Origin: Ephydatia muelleri
Taxonomy: Eukaryota; Porifera; Demospongiae; Spongillida; Spongillidae
Direction of reading: 5' to 3'
DNA: 64,000 nucleotides
NCBI GenBank assembly: GCA_013339895.1
Contig: JABACO010000024.1
Location: forward strand, 4,149,298 to 4,213,297
The position numbers were made by a program, and so were the translations under genes. Under the pieces are notes generated by a model. It had not been told where the DNA came from and searched no databases. It saw only the letters and a program-made list of their open reading frames with translations. Positions 1 to 9,905 of this stretch are shown piece after piece (within the stretch, counting starts at the first letter, position 1; each line of letters opens with the position of its first letter).

Positions 1-129
1 TCCAATAACAGTATGGTGTAAAAGTAATCATATTGCAATAAATATGCACACACAGCACACTAAATTAGACGACATTGCACAATCCCTAATGCAATGCTTA
101 GGAAATACAAAATTACACTGTGATTCTGA

Positions 130-560
130 AGCAATGATCTTCCAGAAGAATCATTAGATGAATATGTGATAGAAAATGATGTACAGCAGAATTCAAGTTT
201 AGAGCCACAACGTAGTGTTGGATCACGTGATGTGGGTGCAGACAGTGCACCATTGGAGGTTTTAACCGAAGAAACAAAAGGAACCAACTATTAAAATAAA
301 AAAAGTGGTTGCAACAGATATAGATGCTATTAAAATGGAAGAGGTGGTGGGAGCACTTAACATTGATAAAGCAATCTTTCTGCAAGTTATTGATGGCTGA
401 GGACAGCCCAGCTTTCATGAGCTATTTCCTCTCCTTATCAGTGGCCCATCCTAACAGTTCTTGTTTTTAAATTGACCGATGATCTCGAAGCATTACATTC
501 AGTTCCGTATCAGCCAGAAAGTCAATGTGAATTCCAACAATATTTACTGTTGTAACAAAC
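130..560 (+). pseudogene. Broken GTPase-like (ROC-type) segment
   Basis: Read on the + strand, with one frameshift near 275 and another near 450, this stretch encodes a continuous-looking protein segment with the G3-like core IDG-stop-GQPSFHELFPLLISGP followed by LVFKLTDDLEALHS. The pattern hydrophobic-D-x-GGQ then a second beta strand (LVFKL) matches the switch II region of Ras/ROC-like P-loop GTPase domains found in large invertebrate death- or ankyrin-containing proteins; this family assignment is from memory. An in-frame TGA replaces a glycine codon at about 396, and frame is lost again after the GPS residues. It lies just upstream of a death-domain exon in the same orientation, so it may be the decayed 5' part of that gene. 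I see no P-loop (GxxxxGKS) in the window; it would lie left of the edge. Confidence 0.55.
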
Positions 561-702
561 TTGACATGTTTAATTATACAGTATTTGCCAAACTGTATAA
601 ATGACAAAGATTGCCATTGATGTGTGTGTGCGCGCGTGCAGGTACCTTCTAGCGGATTTATTTACATTAAAATGTATCCAATGTATTTCTGTTTCCCTTT
701 AG

Positions 703-1022
703 ACTGCAAAGGTGTCGATACAATAATACTATGTGATGACAACCATACTGAAGTTTTCAAAATGACTAATAAAGCATGCTCTAAATGGAAAGGCATTGGC
801 CAAAAACTTGGCTTCACAGAAGAAGAACTGTCTGCCATTGTACGGGAACCTGGGCAAACTGGGGAGGAGAACTACTATTCAGCCATGCTAATGATGTGGT
901 TGGACTGGGCACCACCCAATCACCACCTTCCCTCAGTTCAACAATTAACATCTGCTTTGCGTGAAGTGGGCTTTGAGAGACTGGCTTTTGACTTGGATAT
1001 AAAATACAGACAAGACAGTTGA
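703..1022 (+). CDS. Death-domain protein, terminal exon
   Basis: An acceptor (tttccctttag) at 692-702 precedes an open frame ending in TGA at 1020-1022. The protein has the helix pattern of a death domain: SKWKGIGQKLGFTEEELSAI (helices 1-2), then REPGQTGEE, MLMMWLDWAP (the conserved W of helix 4), and a last amphipathic part LTSALREVGFERLAFDLD. Death domains mediate homotypic assembly in apoptosis and innate-immune signalling. The domain sits at the extreme C-terminus, as is usual in NLR-like or ROC-type receptors. The first codon of the exon is split, so it needs an upstream exon. The neighbour at 130-560 is a broken GTPase-like segment, so this exon may survive from a decaying gene or be spliced to another upstream gene outside the window. 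Confidence 0.75.
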
Positions 1023-1831
1023 GTGTGTTCGTTGACTTCTTAGTTTGTACTGAAGAAGTGATTTTGTGTTTGGCAGTAGTGTTTTTGATCATCATGTAAT
1101 TCTTTGTTTTGATGATTTAATTAATGTTATAGATTTTGGTGCATTTCAAGGATATTGTTTTGACATTGAGTGTGCAAGAAACAGTTAACGAAACATGTGA
1201 CACGTTCACAGCAACACATTACGCAACGTATTTGTTTAAAAACCATTTAGTCACATTAGTATTAGTCATCTCCACTCAGTGTGTGTAGGGTGCATGTCTA
1301 ATCATATGCTTTTATATGTTGGGTTTACATATATAATAAAATCTATTTACACCAAAGCCATTGGAATGCATGAACCATCACACATTACAAAATGCTATTA
1401 AATACAGTTATGCCTTACATGCAGCTTTTGTCATAGCGTTTGTAACATGTACAGCGGTCTGGGGCTGCCATAATTATTTGATACTGAGAGCTGAAAGTAC
1501 ACGACATTATCTCCATATGCTGTTTATAAATGAAATGTTTATTTTTTAACTAACCATTGCAATAATAATAATTACGAAGATAGATATTGCTGCTTAATTT
1601 CATTTTCTGAAATTTCAAGTCAAAGTTTGGGGGTGTTGAAATGCATGGGTTATTAAAATCGTATAACATAAACTGGCTGATTCTCAGTGCATAAGAATCG
1701 CTGTGTGTAGAGTAACATCTTGTAAATAATCACAATAAAATGGTTGCACGAAGACAAAACTTTATTTCAAGTTGAAAAATAACAACTCAAGTTCAGTTTA
1801 ATGAGGCTTTTCAATAACCCTCAGCACATCA
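1023..1831. other. Non-coding spacer between death-domain copies
   Basis: AT-rich sequence. A short open frame at 1361-1549 has no recognisable domain. Segment 1575-1800 recurs at 3281-3600. Potential AATAAA-type signals occur (for example aataaaatc near 1335), compatible with 3' UTR, but nothing decisive is visible. Confidence 0.4.
1575..1800 (+). repeat. Direct repeat, copy A (partner 3281-3600)
   Basis: Shares ordered blocks with 3281-3600: gatagatattg, then caaagtttggg followed by a catggg block, then tgattctc-gtgc-taag-atcgctgtg-gtagag, then a ggttgc-cgaag block. The divergent but colinear match, together with the duplicated death-domain exon upstream, indicates an old tandem duplication of about 1.1 kb later invaded by a retroelement fragment. 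Confidence 0.65.
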
Positions 1832-2062
1832 AAAGCATGCTCTAAATGGAAAGACATTGGCTAGTAACTTGGCTTCACCGAAGAAAAACTGTCTGGCATT
1901 GTACGGGAAACTGGGTAAACTGGGGAGGAGGACTAATATTCAGCCATGCTGACCACCCAATCACTACCTCCCCTCAGTTCAACAATTAACATCAGCTTTG
2001 CGTGAAGTGGGAAAAGAGAAACTGGCTTTTGACCTGGATGAGAAGTACAGTCAGCCCACTTG
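1832..2062 (+). pseudogene. Decayed copy of the death-domain exon
   Basis: Nucleotides from aaagcatgctctaaatgg onward repeat positions 771-1022 at high identity, including ccattgtacggga and ttcaacaattaacatc. Compared with the intact exon it has an in-frame TAG replacing a CAA codon (ggctagtaac), and a deletion of about 20 nt that removes the codons of the conserved MMWLDW motif and shifts the frame. Similarity continues into the 3' flank to about 2200. It is a tandem duplicate that has lost function. Confidence 0.8.
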
Positions 2063-2619
2063 AGTGTACTTCTTAGTTTGCACTGAAGTAGTGATTTTCT
2101 GTTTGGTGTTAGCACTTTTGATCATCATGTAAGTGTTTGTTTTGATGATAATTTTAATTAATGTTGTAGATTTTGGCGCATTTCAAGGATTTTGTTTTGA
2201 CAAAAAGATTACACATTATGCAAGGAACAATGCACTAAACATACATGTTCACAACAACACATATTTGTTTGAAAACATTCAGTCACAACTGTATCAGTAT
2301 TAGCTACATCACCTCACTATATATGTGCAGGGTGCATATGTAAGTCATTGGAATACATGAATATACCTTACGAACATTTATCACTTTTTGGTGCACAATA
2401 AATTTGAGATTTGGTGCGCTAATACTAAAAACACTCATTTTGCTCTTTTATAAACCGGGAGTTTATTACATTTGCAATTGTGACATTTCGCATCTTGCAA
2501 TTGGCTCACACTTTAAGCCTGGCCCAGGTTACCCTCTTTCGTTCCCACCCACCCAGTCCCCACGCTCTCATTCATAAATACACGCATTATTCCTCGGGAA
2601 ATTTATTCATGACATTGTC

Positions 2620-3281
2620 AACACTGTGGAGCTGAAGTGTCTCAGTTTGCCACACATGGCTTAAGCTGCAAAAGGAGTGCTGGTCGTCATTACCGCCATT
2701 CAGCTATGAACGACATAATACACAGAGCTTTAGTGGCAGCACATGTTCCATCACGTCTAGAGCCTTCAGGTTTATATCGCTCGGATGGAAAGCGACCTGA
2801 TGGAATTACAACAGTTCCATGGAAATGTGGCCAACTTCTTGTATGGGATGCCACTTGCCCAGATACGTATGCACCATCTTACTCCACAATTGCAGCACAG
2901 CAAGCTGGAGCAGTTGCCCAACAGGCGGAGGATAAGAAGACACAAAAGTACAAACACCTTAGCTCACACCACTTTTTCACTCCTGTGGCAATCGAGACAT
3001 CAGGAGTGTATGGTCCAAGAACAGCCGATTTCCTAAAAGAGCTGGGACATCGGTTGAGGCAAGTGTCGGGAGAGGCGAGCTCTTTCCATTATCTTGCCCA
3101 AAGGCTGTCTGTTGCCATTCAGAGAGGCAATTCAGCTTCAGTAATGGGGACAATGAATGGGGATGGGAGGAGTTCTTTGTATAGTGTTTTATGTATGTTT
3201 ACTTGTATTGTATGTATTGATGTTATCCATTTAAATTTTATTCAATACTTTGTTTACATCGTAATAAAAGTTATTAATTGA
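2620..3281 (+). mobile_element. Retroelement polyprotein C-terminal fragment
   Basis: The open frame contains THGLSCKRSAGRH, DGKRPDGIT, VWDATCPDTYAPSY, QKYKHL, FTPVAIETSGV and RLSVAIQRGNS. I recognise this arrangement from the C-terminal region that follows reverse transcriptase in invertebrate retroelement proteins; the name of the clade is not certain. Reading starts upstream of the first ATG (CGAEVSQFATHG begins near 2625), so this is a fragment lacking its N-terminal RT. Recognisable domain ends near 3177; the frame stays open by chance to 3281. It sits between the two halves of an old duplication. The frame is still open, so the insertion may be fairly young or the fragment selected; I favour young. 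Confidence 0.65.
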
Positions 3282-3600
3282 AAAGATAGATATTGTTGTA
3301 TGCCATTTATCCTAATATAATATAATACATACATACTTACCGACACACTGAGACACACTAGCTGTGAAAGTTACAATGAGGAACTATACCCCTCCTGAAG
3401 TTGCAGAATTTAAATTTCTGAAAGTGCAAATCAAAGTTTGGGGACATGGGTTGTTACAATCTTCGTAACTTGATTCTCGGTGCGTAAGGATCGCTGTGTA
3501 GAGAACATTTCACATTTCATGAAATGTATCTTGCGAACGATCACACCTTAAAACTAATAAGGTTGCTCGAAGGCATAACTTGCCATAAATATTATTTCAA
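3281..3600 (+). repeat. Direct repeat, copy B (partner 1575-1800)
   Basis: Colinear divergent copy of 1575-1800 (see that entry). It marks the 3' end of the second duplication unit. Confidence 0.6.
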
Positions 3601-3785
3601 AACTACTGGAGTCAGTTATACTCTTTTATTTGCCCACGTGCATAATATAGCGGTTTCTATTCTCAGTGCAAAAATAGCTAGACAGGCTCAATTGTACATG
3701 TTATGCGCGCGCCTAGCGCATGTTATCAGCTAGTGTACAGCGTTCTCGTTATTGGTTTATTGTGCTTGCGATATTGTAGCTTGCG

Positions 3786-3905
3786 ATGCCGAAGAGAAAG
3801 AGTCAGCTGGTGGATGCTCGTGCTTCTAAGAACGTGAAGATAGCTGAACCAGAGGTGACATTCCATCAGGCAGAGGAAACAGATGCAATACATTCGTATG
3901 CTTAA
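3786..3905 (+). CDS. Short lysine-rich ORF, function unknown
   Basis: A 39-codon frame from ATG 3786 to TAA 3903-3905. It begins MPKRKSQLVDARASKNVKIA, a basic leader, and ends acidic (EPEVTFHQAEETDAIHS). It resembles the basic start of transposon proteins elsewhere in this window (MPSRNRKK near 21574, MPLRQQKR near 33915), but no domain follows. It could be a first exon or a chance frame. Confidence 0.2.
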   Translation: MPKRKSQLVDARASKNVKIAEPEVTFHQAEETDAIHSYA

Positions 3906-4625
3906 GAGTGGGTTCTACCCTGGTACACAAGTCCAAGACCACATTCAAATTGCTAATCTTGAATCGAGCACAAGGACCTTATCAATAAAAGCCTCTGTAA
4001 TTCTATTGTACTTGTCGCCTGATTTCTGAGATACAATAATTATTACTTAACTACTGCCGGAGACAAAATATCTCCCTCTATAAAGTTTAGACACTTTGTC
4101 CATATATACATTAATAAGAAAAGATTTTTACAGCATTGTTGGTTTGGGGTATTTATGGTAACAATGTCAGTAAATGTACTCCTCCAACATGCATGTCTCA
4201 TATACTTTGTGTCATTCCTAGGTTACACTGTTGCATATAACCTATGCAATTTTTGCTGGTAGTATAGACACACCTACCTTACAATAGACAACTTCACGTT
4301 CTAGCGCTCATTTGTTAGTCAGCAATAGTTATTGCGGTACGTTGCGCACGTGGAAGCGTTTCGAGAAAATGTAGAAGACTCTGTACATGTACTATCTGAA
4401 GATCGTTATGATTAGTGAAGTCCTGGGCCGAGCGACACCACCCACTCGTAGTACGCTGTAATAAAAGATGTTTACATATAGTTGACTATTGCCTTCAATT
4501 CATCTCCAGGGTTACTGGTACCAGCCAGGTGCGCGCAGCGTAAGTAGTTAATGTACCCAGTAACCAACCCTTTGTTCTTGCGTCCTTGTGCATTTTTTAT
4601 TTCCTTTTAGCGACACGTGATTTCA
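3906..4625. other. No recognised gene
   Basis: AT-rich non-coding sequence upstream of the MetRS relic. I see no N-terminal MetRS exon and no transposon ends here. Confidence 0.3.
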
Positions 4626-4945
<320 letters not shown>

Positions 4946-5126
4946 TCACCCGTGCAAATGGGAGTATGTCTGTGCTAAGAGTGACTGGAATTAGTAGTCA
5001 GGTCCCCAGACCTACGTTTGTAGAAAATGGTGATGGTGTTTCTTGGTGTAAGTTGTGGTGTGTAGGAGAGGGGGAGGGGTGGTATGTGTTCGGGCTTCAC
5101 TTTGGAGCATGTCTTTTGTATTCTAG

Positions 5127-5198
5127 AAGGAGGTGTGTCTTACTGATGTGGTGGTGTGGTCTTCTCTGTATCCAATTCTTGCCCCAGAGTCAGTGGAG
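5127..5198 (+). pseudogene. MetRS relic, GST-C domain exon
   Basis: Flanked by ttctag and gtaagg; 72 nt, 24 codons, phase 0. CLTDVVVWSSLYPILAPESV matches the [20 protein letters not shown] segment of vertebrate MetRS1 (recalled), within the GST-C-like domain that docks cytosolic MetRS in the multisynthetase complex. The exon itself is intact; the gene around it is not. Confidence 0.75.
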
Positions 5199-5356
5199 GT
5201 AAGGGTTAAGAGTGCATGGAGGTGGATTGTATGTATGTGGAGAGTATATATAGCTGCATGTACGTGTAAGTACTCTGCTTATGAACATCCTACAGGTATG
5301 TATGAACATAACATGAAAAGAGGATCACAAAATCAAATGGATGCTATTCTCTTCAG

Positions 5357-5535
5357 TTCATCTCCGGGTTGCACGGTCCCAATGGTTCATTTCATTGACA
5401 CACAAGGAACCATTCACGGCAGCCATTTGGAAGGCATCTGGAGATGTTGGCTACCAGGGATACCTGGACTTCCTGTTGGGAAAGGATGTGGGTGTGGCTA
5501 CCCTTTGTGCAAATTCACCTGTGGGAAAGCATTAG
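5357..5535 (+). pseudogene. MetRS relic, end of GST-C domain
   Basis: Acceptor cttcag at 5351-5356. The frame includes QWFISLTHKEPFTAAIWKAS and GYQGYLDFL, colinear with the vertebrate MetRS1 stretch [20 protein letters not shown] and LRPYL. The frame then runs into TAG at 5533 without a clear donor, so the 3' boundary is uncertain. Confidence 0.7.
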
Positions 5536-5574
5536 GAGGCAAAACCAATTGTAAGTGGCATTATGTAGTGTGCG

Positions 5575-5840
5575 TGTCTGTGTGTGTGTGTGTGTATGTG
5601 TGTGTGTATGTGTGTGTGTGTGTATGTGTGTGTGTGTGTATGTGTGTATATGTGTGTGTGTGTATGTGTGTATATGTGTGTGTGTGTGTATGTGTGTGTG
5701 TGTATGTGTGTGTGTGTGTATGTGTGTATATGTGTGTGTGTGTGTATGTGTGTATATGTGTGTGTGTGTGTGTATGTGTGTGTGTGTGTGTATGTGTGTG
5801 TGTGTGTATGTGTGTGTATGTGTGTGTGTGTGTGTGTTGT
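5575..5840. repeat. (TG)n / TGTA-interrupted microsatellite
   Basis: About 265 bp of tgtgtg interrupted at fairly regular intervals by tatg or tata. Long Cys-Val frames across it are artefacts. Confidence 0.97.
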
Positions 5841-6515
5841 GTTGTGTGAGAGTATGTGTGTTTGTCAATGTTCAGTTTTTAGCAGTGTTTTTTTCTTCTT
5901 GTTCAAGTGTATGTGTGGGTTGCCATGTACATGGAATCTTTACTACATGTATTGTGTGGATGTGTGTCTATGTGAGTTATGTTGAAACAATCAAAGTGCA
6001 TATGTGTTTTGGAGATGTGCATGTGTGTGAGTTATGTTGAAATAATCAGAGCTCTTAAGGGTTTAGAAATCCTGGAATTCTATCGGAAGTTTCGTTAGAA
6101 ACTTCCATATAGGATTTGACCCCGACTATGAATGTCATTAAAAAAACGCGACCCATCTGTAACAACACTCCCGACGATCGGATCGTGTAGCTTGTTTTAG
6201 CAATCGATCTAGAAGTCAAAAATGAGTAGTTTCGTTTTTGTTTCATGTCGCAGAACTGCGTGGTTGTAGAGAACAAAAGTGTACTGCCCGTTCTCGTACC
6301 CAGTCTCGGGACAAGGGGCGGGTCGTCTTCTTCTCCTCCTTCTTGGCAATGCATAACTCGGGACAGGAACACTTTTAAGCGATCAAAATTTCACCACTAG
6401 CTTCAGAATCGGATGGAGGACTCGCTTTTATATAAATAATCGATGTTATACTCTGATACACAATCGACTATCAGCCTATGTCTTGTATAATTAGACATTG
6501 GGTGTGAAAAAAAAA
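5841..6515. other. Intronic or intergenic sequence, no gene
   Basis: Lies between MetRS relic exons. A 105-codon minus frame at 6055-6372 has no recognisable domain. This is where the linker between the MetRS GST-like domain and catalytic core would be expected; I cannot identify it. Confidence 0.35.
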
Positions 6516-6811
6516 TTAAGAAAACAAGTAAATAAAAACATTCTCTACTTGAAAGTTGGTGGGATATAGGATTTGAAGGCAATTAGTGGTGTAAAAAGCA
6601 AGGAAACAAGGTCTTATCAGAAGGGAAAATGTAATAGTCCTATATTTAGCACACAAACAACATACGCCCAAGAAATGTGCTAAATATAGGACTATTACAT
6701 TTTCCCTTCTGATAAGACCTTGTTTCCTTGCTTTTTACACCACCAATTGCCTTCAAATCCTATATCCCACCAACTTTCTCGTAGAAAATGTTTTTATTTA
6801 CTTGTTATCTT
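6516..6811. mobile_element. Foldback MITE, family A copy 1
   Basis: About 296 bp, almost entirely two inverted arms. The left arm runs from taagaaaacaagtaaata through ggtgggatataggatttg to ctatatttagcaca; the right arm is its near-perfect reverse complement. Arms meet near 6650-6680. No coding capacity. Copy 2 (19728-20022) and a decayed copy (11925-12090) share the same internal motifs (atataggat, ggtgtaaaa, ggaaacaag, cctatatttagc). It is non-autonomous. Confidence 0.9.
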
Positions 6812-6854
6812 AGTTCAGGGCTTGGAAAAATTGAACCATTTAGATGAAAGTAAG

Positions 6855-6944
6855 CCTTACATCTTGATAACTAGTGTTTCCCTATGACTGTCCCTCACCT
6901 TGAAAACATCATAGGATGTGTCTGTAGTGCTGGCCCTTTGCATG
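6855..6944 (+). pseudogene. MetRS relic, HIGH-motif exon
   Basis: ATCTTGATAACTAGTGTT reads ILITSV, as in the MetRS strand LITSALPYVNN; a short deletion then shifts the frame and VPHLENIIGCVCSAG follows, matching VPHLGNIIGCVLSAD of animal MetRS. The signature HIGH-type motif is HLGN in vertebrates and HLEN here, a change in an ATP-binding residue. A donor catg/gtatgt ends it at 6944. Frameshift plus motif change argue for a pseudogene. Confidence 0.75.
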
Positions 6945-6974
6945 GTATGTGCTCACCTGTACACACACGCACAT

Positions 6975-7025
6975 CACGTGATGCACCACTATATGTGTGT
7001 GCATCAGCATGTGCTAGGGTACATA
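6975..7025 (+). pseudogene. MetRS relic, possible decayed exon
   Basis: DAPLYVCASACA falls exactly where MetRS has WNTLYLCGTDEYGTA, between the HIGH exon and the next. Only LYxC is retained. Position supports it; sequence alone would not. Confidence 0.3.
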
Positions 7026-7056
7026 CCCTGATACATATATACTATGCATGCATGTA

Positions 7057-7151
7057 TGTGCCAAGTATTTCAAGATCCACAAGGAGAAATACGACTGGTT
7101 CCACATTGCCTTCGACCACTTTGGAAGAACAAGCACACCAGAGCAGACTGA
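7057..7151 (+). pseudogene. MetRS relic, catalytic-domain exon
   Basis: Reads [15 protein letters not shown] then [17 protein letters not shown], matching [20 protein letters not shown] and DIFGRTTTPQQTK of animal MetRS. The donor gtatgt follows at 7152. The exon is still open and conserved, so decay is recent or patchy. Confidence 0.8.
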
Positions 7152-7284
7152 GTATGTGTATGTGTAGAGGTGTGTGTGTTTATGGTGTATGTCCGCCCAT
7201 GTGTGTCAATCTACATAAATTTGTTATTAATATTCTGTGCTCTTTAACTCAAGTGTCAACACTGCAACAGGTAATGATGAAGTT

Positions 7285-7382
7285 CATGTGTTGAGTATTT
7301 GGAGTGCAGTGTGGCAAAATAATCAACCATCAGGTTGGACAGGGCTCTGGCACATGTAGGATATCTCATTGTGGCACCAAAG
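7285..7382 (+). pseudogene. MetRS relic, possible zinc-binding exon
   Basis: GSGTCRISHCG in one frame resembles the MetRS segment EGVCPFCGYE, the first Cys pair of the connective-peptide zinc site. A preceding TAA and frame uncertainty make this tentative; position between the 7057 and 8042 exons fits. Confidence 0.3.
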
Positions 7383-8041
7383 AGACCCACCCATATAATA
7401 GATTTTATGTTTACTACAGTCCATGTGCGTAGACACTGATTCATTCAGGATGTATGTCACTCTCAGGCCACTGAAATCATGGCATCTAATAGCTCTTATC
7501 AGACCAGTATAATGGCATGGAATGGCACTACATTACATGACGTTATAGCTGGTTCTCAATAGATATAACTCACATGTTAGAGCAATGAACCAGCTATTGA
7601 GATTCATGCTATAGAGACTGTCGGAAAGTGACTATTTTGAAAGTAGACTATGAAGCTTAAAATGATAAGCATCATCCAAGCGTGTGGAAGATATAAACAC
7701 GCTGACACTCATGCAAACAAATAAAACATGGTTGCCTTATAGATGCCAATGCAAATGACCAGTGTTTCAGTCCAAGTACCCAACTTTACTCACACATGTG
7801 TGTGTCAAGTTGCCTTGTTCATACTGTGGTGTTAGTGTACAGCATGCATGTTCTTATTAGTGCTCCCTATTGTCTGTGTATGTAAATTAGGTTCCTTGCT
7901 GACCATTTTGTTGAATTTGTCCTGTATGTGCCTGTGAAGTGAGTTGCCATGGTTATAGCACCCATGACATCACATTGAACCATTCTTGCATCTCCACACT
8001 ACCCCACCCCTCCCCTTTGCTCACCTTTCATACCGTATCAG
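7383..8041. other. Intron-like sequence of the MetRS relic
   Basis: No exon, transposon end or RNA gene recognised. A pyrimidine-rich stretch (ccccacccctccccttt) lies 15-40 nt before the 8042 exon and would serve as its polypyrimidine tract. Confidence 0.4.
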
Positions 8042-8176
8042 GATGTCAGAGGTGACCAATGTGACAAGTGTGGGAATCTCATTAATGCCATTGAACTTAA
8101 GTCACCACGTTGCAAGATACGCTCTAATCAGCCAAAGGTTGAGTCGTCCAATCACCTGTTTCTGGATTTAGCCAAG
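8042..8176 (+). pseudogene. MetRS relic, connective-peptide zinc exon
   Basis: Acceptor tatcag, donor aag/gtcagt; 135 nt, 45 codons, open. [20 protein letters not shown] matches [20 protein letters not shown] of MetRS and [11 protein letters not shown] matches SSQHLFLDLPK. The first CxxC survives, but where the family has CKVCRSC this copy has CKIRSNQ, so two zinc ligands are lost. The reading frame is intact although the metal site cannot form normally. Confidence 0.85.
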
Positions 8177-8775
8177 GTCAGTCCTAGCCGGAGAGTGGTC
8201 TGGGAACTAGCAGAGGTCACCTCTTCTCCTGCAGCTGTCCTCATCAGTGGATCAGTGGTTCCAGAGGTCATCATCAGAGGGTGGGGAGTTATGCACTCAC
8301 ACACGCTGTGTATGCTGAGCCTGTACATCCTTCTACCAAGAGCATGGCGTTATTATTATTTTGAGGCAAACTAGTTTCTTTTCAATCTTGCAAACTATGA
8401 TACATGTTGATGACAATCCAAATCCTATGATTATAGAGTAAATGGTTTAAAATAAACTCTGTTTTGGTAGCTCTACGTGTGGAATACTGATTGTTGCATA
8501 CCTGGTGATTGCAGATGAACACAGCAATATTGATGTGTTCAATCACAGGAGTGTCTGTTATATTGAATCCTAGCATGCATTGTCAAGTGGAAGAAGGTCT
8601 GGCTGTTAGAGCATGCTACTTCTTTGGTAAAATGACTTCAGTTTTCTGCCATTTGTGAATTTTAGATTTGTTCTCCTATGTTGTAGTAAATATATGTGCA
8701 CTTACCATACCATTGTGTGATCTCCTGTTTCCTCATCTTCTTCTCCCCCTCACCTTACTTCCTGCACCCTCCCAG

Positions 8776-8942
8776 GGGTGTGGTCTTCCAATGCCATCCA
8801 GATCACCAGTTCCTGGATCAGGGATGGTCTGAAGCCACGATGTATCAGTAGAGACCTCAAGTGGGGCACACCTGTACCTCTGGAAGGATACACTGATAAG
8901 GTGTTCTACGTCTGGTTTGATGCTCCAATTGGGTGAGCCCTC
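8776..8942 (+). pseudogene. MetRS relic, Rossmann-fold exon
   Basis: Acceptor cctcccag, donor gg/gtgagc. It reads [20 protein letters not shown], then [19 protein letters not shown], nearly identical to animal MetRS ([30 protein letters not shown]). This is the best-conserved exon of the + copy, fully open. Confidence 0.88.
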
Positions 8943-9220
8943 ATGTTCTTCCCATCACCTCTTGTACCATCACTCAGTGTAGTATCCTTATATGGTCATT
9001 TGCTTACATGTACTATTGTGCAATGTACAGTACCACTCACTCACAAGTTTACTCTTGCATGCACGTGACATGCAAGTTGTGAGCAAGTCGCTTGTGTACC
9101 TTGCTAAAATGAAATTATCCTTTGCGTGTCGTTCACCCAATCTCACTACTAGCTACTTGAACCTTCGCATAAGATACACTAATTGAACACATTATAATCA
9201 ATATTACTAACTGTACAAAG
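8943..9220 (+). repeat. Inverted-duplication arm (intron part)
   Basis: Within this intron, about 9100-9220 (cacccaatctcact, agctacttgaaccttcg, tactaactgtacaaag) is the reverse complement of 14770-14870. This proves the two MetRS copies share introns and were duplicated as genomic DNA. Confidence 0.8.
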
Positions 9221-9241
9221 TGGTGGAAGAATCCTGTACAT
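9221..9241 (+). pseudogene. MetRS relic, 5'-deleted exon
   Basis: Only WWKNP plus two codons remain before the donor gtgaga. In the inverted copy the same exon is 64 nt and starts YLSITAWYTK. Here intron sequence (ctgtacaaag) joins the exon interior directly, so the acceptor and exon start are deleted. Confidence 0.75.
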
Positions 9242-9394
9242 GTGAGATCATGTGACTTACATGTGACCTACACATGCATGACAAGTGTTCATGTTATTTC
9301 AAACAGTGTCTATTTTGTTTGTAAGTGTTCTTAACTCTAATGTGACAGTCCCCTGACTAACACATGGGTGTCATGTATCCTTTATTCCGTCCAG

Positions 9395-9503
9395 TTGTAC
9401 CAGTTCATGACCAAGGACAATGTTCCCTTCCACACGGTGGTGTTCTCCAGCTCCCTCCCTGGGGTAGAGGATAACCACACCCTCCTCCACATGAGCTCCA
9501 CAG
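9395..9503 (+). pseudogene. MetRS relic, exon before KMSKS
   Basis: Acceptor gtccag, donor cag/gtgagg. [20 protein letters not shown], then [16 protein letters not shown], matches [20 protein letters not shown] and LGAEDNYTLVSHLIAT of MetRS. Relative to the inverted copy three nucleotides are missing (TLLHM versus YLLNHM). No downstream KMSKS exon is found on this strand. Confidence 0.85.
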
Positions 9504-9724
9504 GTGAGGGCCTGGGGAGGAGGGGGAACCTCTGTGCTGGCCTATACAAGTACATGTAATTATGTATCCATATGGAGTTAACACATCAACAAATCTGGAT
9601 AAACATGTGATGACCTGGTAAAAGGGTTGCATTAATTTACTACACAACACACCCAATGAAGCCATCTTGTACCCTCTCTCTTGCCCAAGCACCTAAGTGG
9701 TGTTGGTCAGGAGGTAGTCAAGGG

Positions 9725-9905
9725 TGAGAAGATGAGAGAAGTGGGTGAGGGAGGAAGGAGGTGTGTGAGGGGAGGGAGAGGGTGTGTGAGGGGAGGGAGG
9801 AGGTGAGTGAGGGGAGGGAGAGGTGGGTGAGGGGAGGGAGGGTGGGTGAGGGGTGGGAGAGGTGGGTGATGGAAGAGAGGTATGTGAGGGAGGGAGGAGG
9901 CGTGG
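9725..9905. repeat. G-rich minisatellite (small array)
   Basis: About 180 bp of units of the form gggtgaggggagggaga, same family as the large array at 15680-17645. The Ser/Pro/Leu-rich minus frame over it is an artefact. Confidence 0.92.

Noticed and set aside
1361-1549. 62-codon frame with hydrophobic stretch (AAFVIAFVTCTAVWG)
   Set aside because: It lies in the 3' flank of the death-domain exon, has no paralogue in the duplicated unit and no supporting signals.
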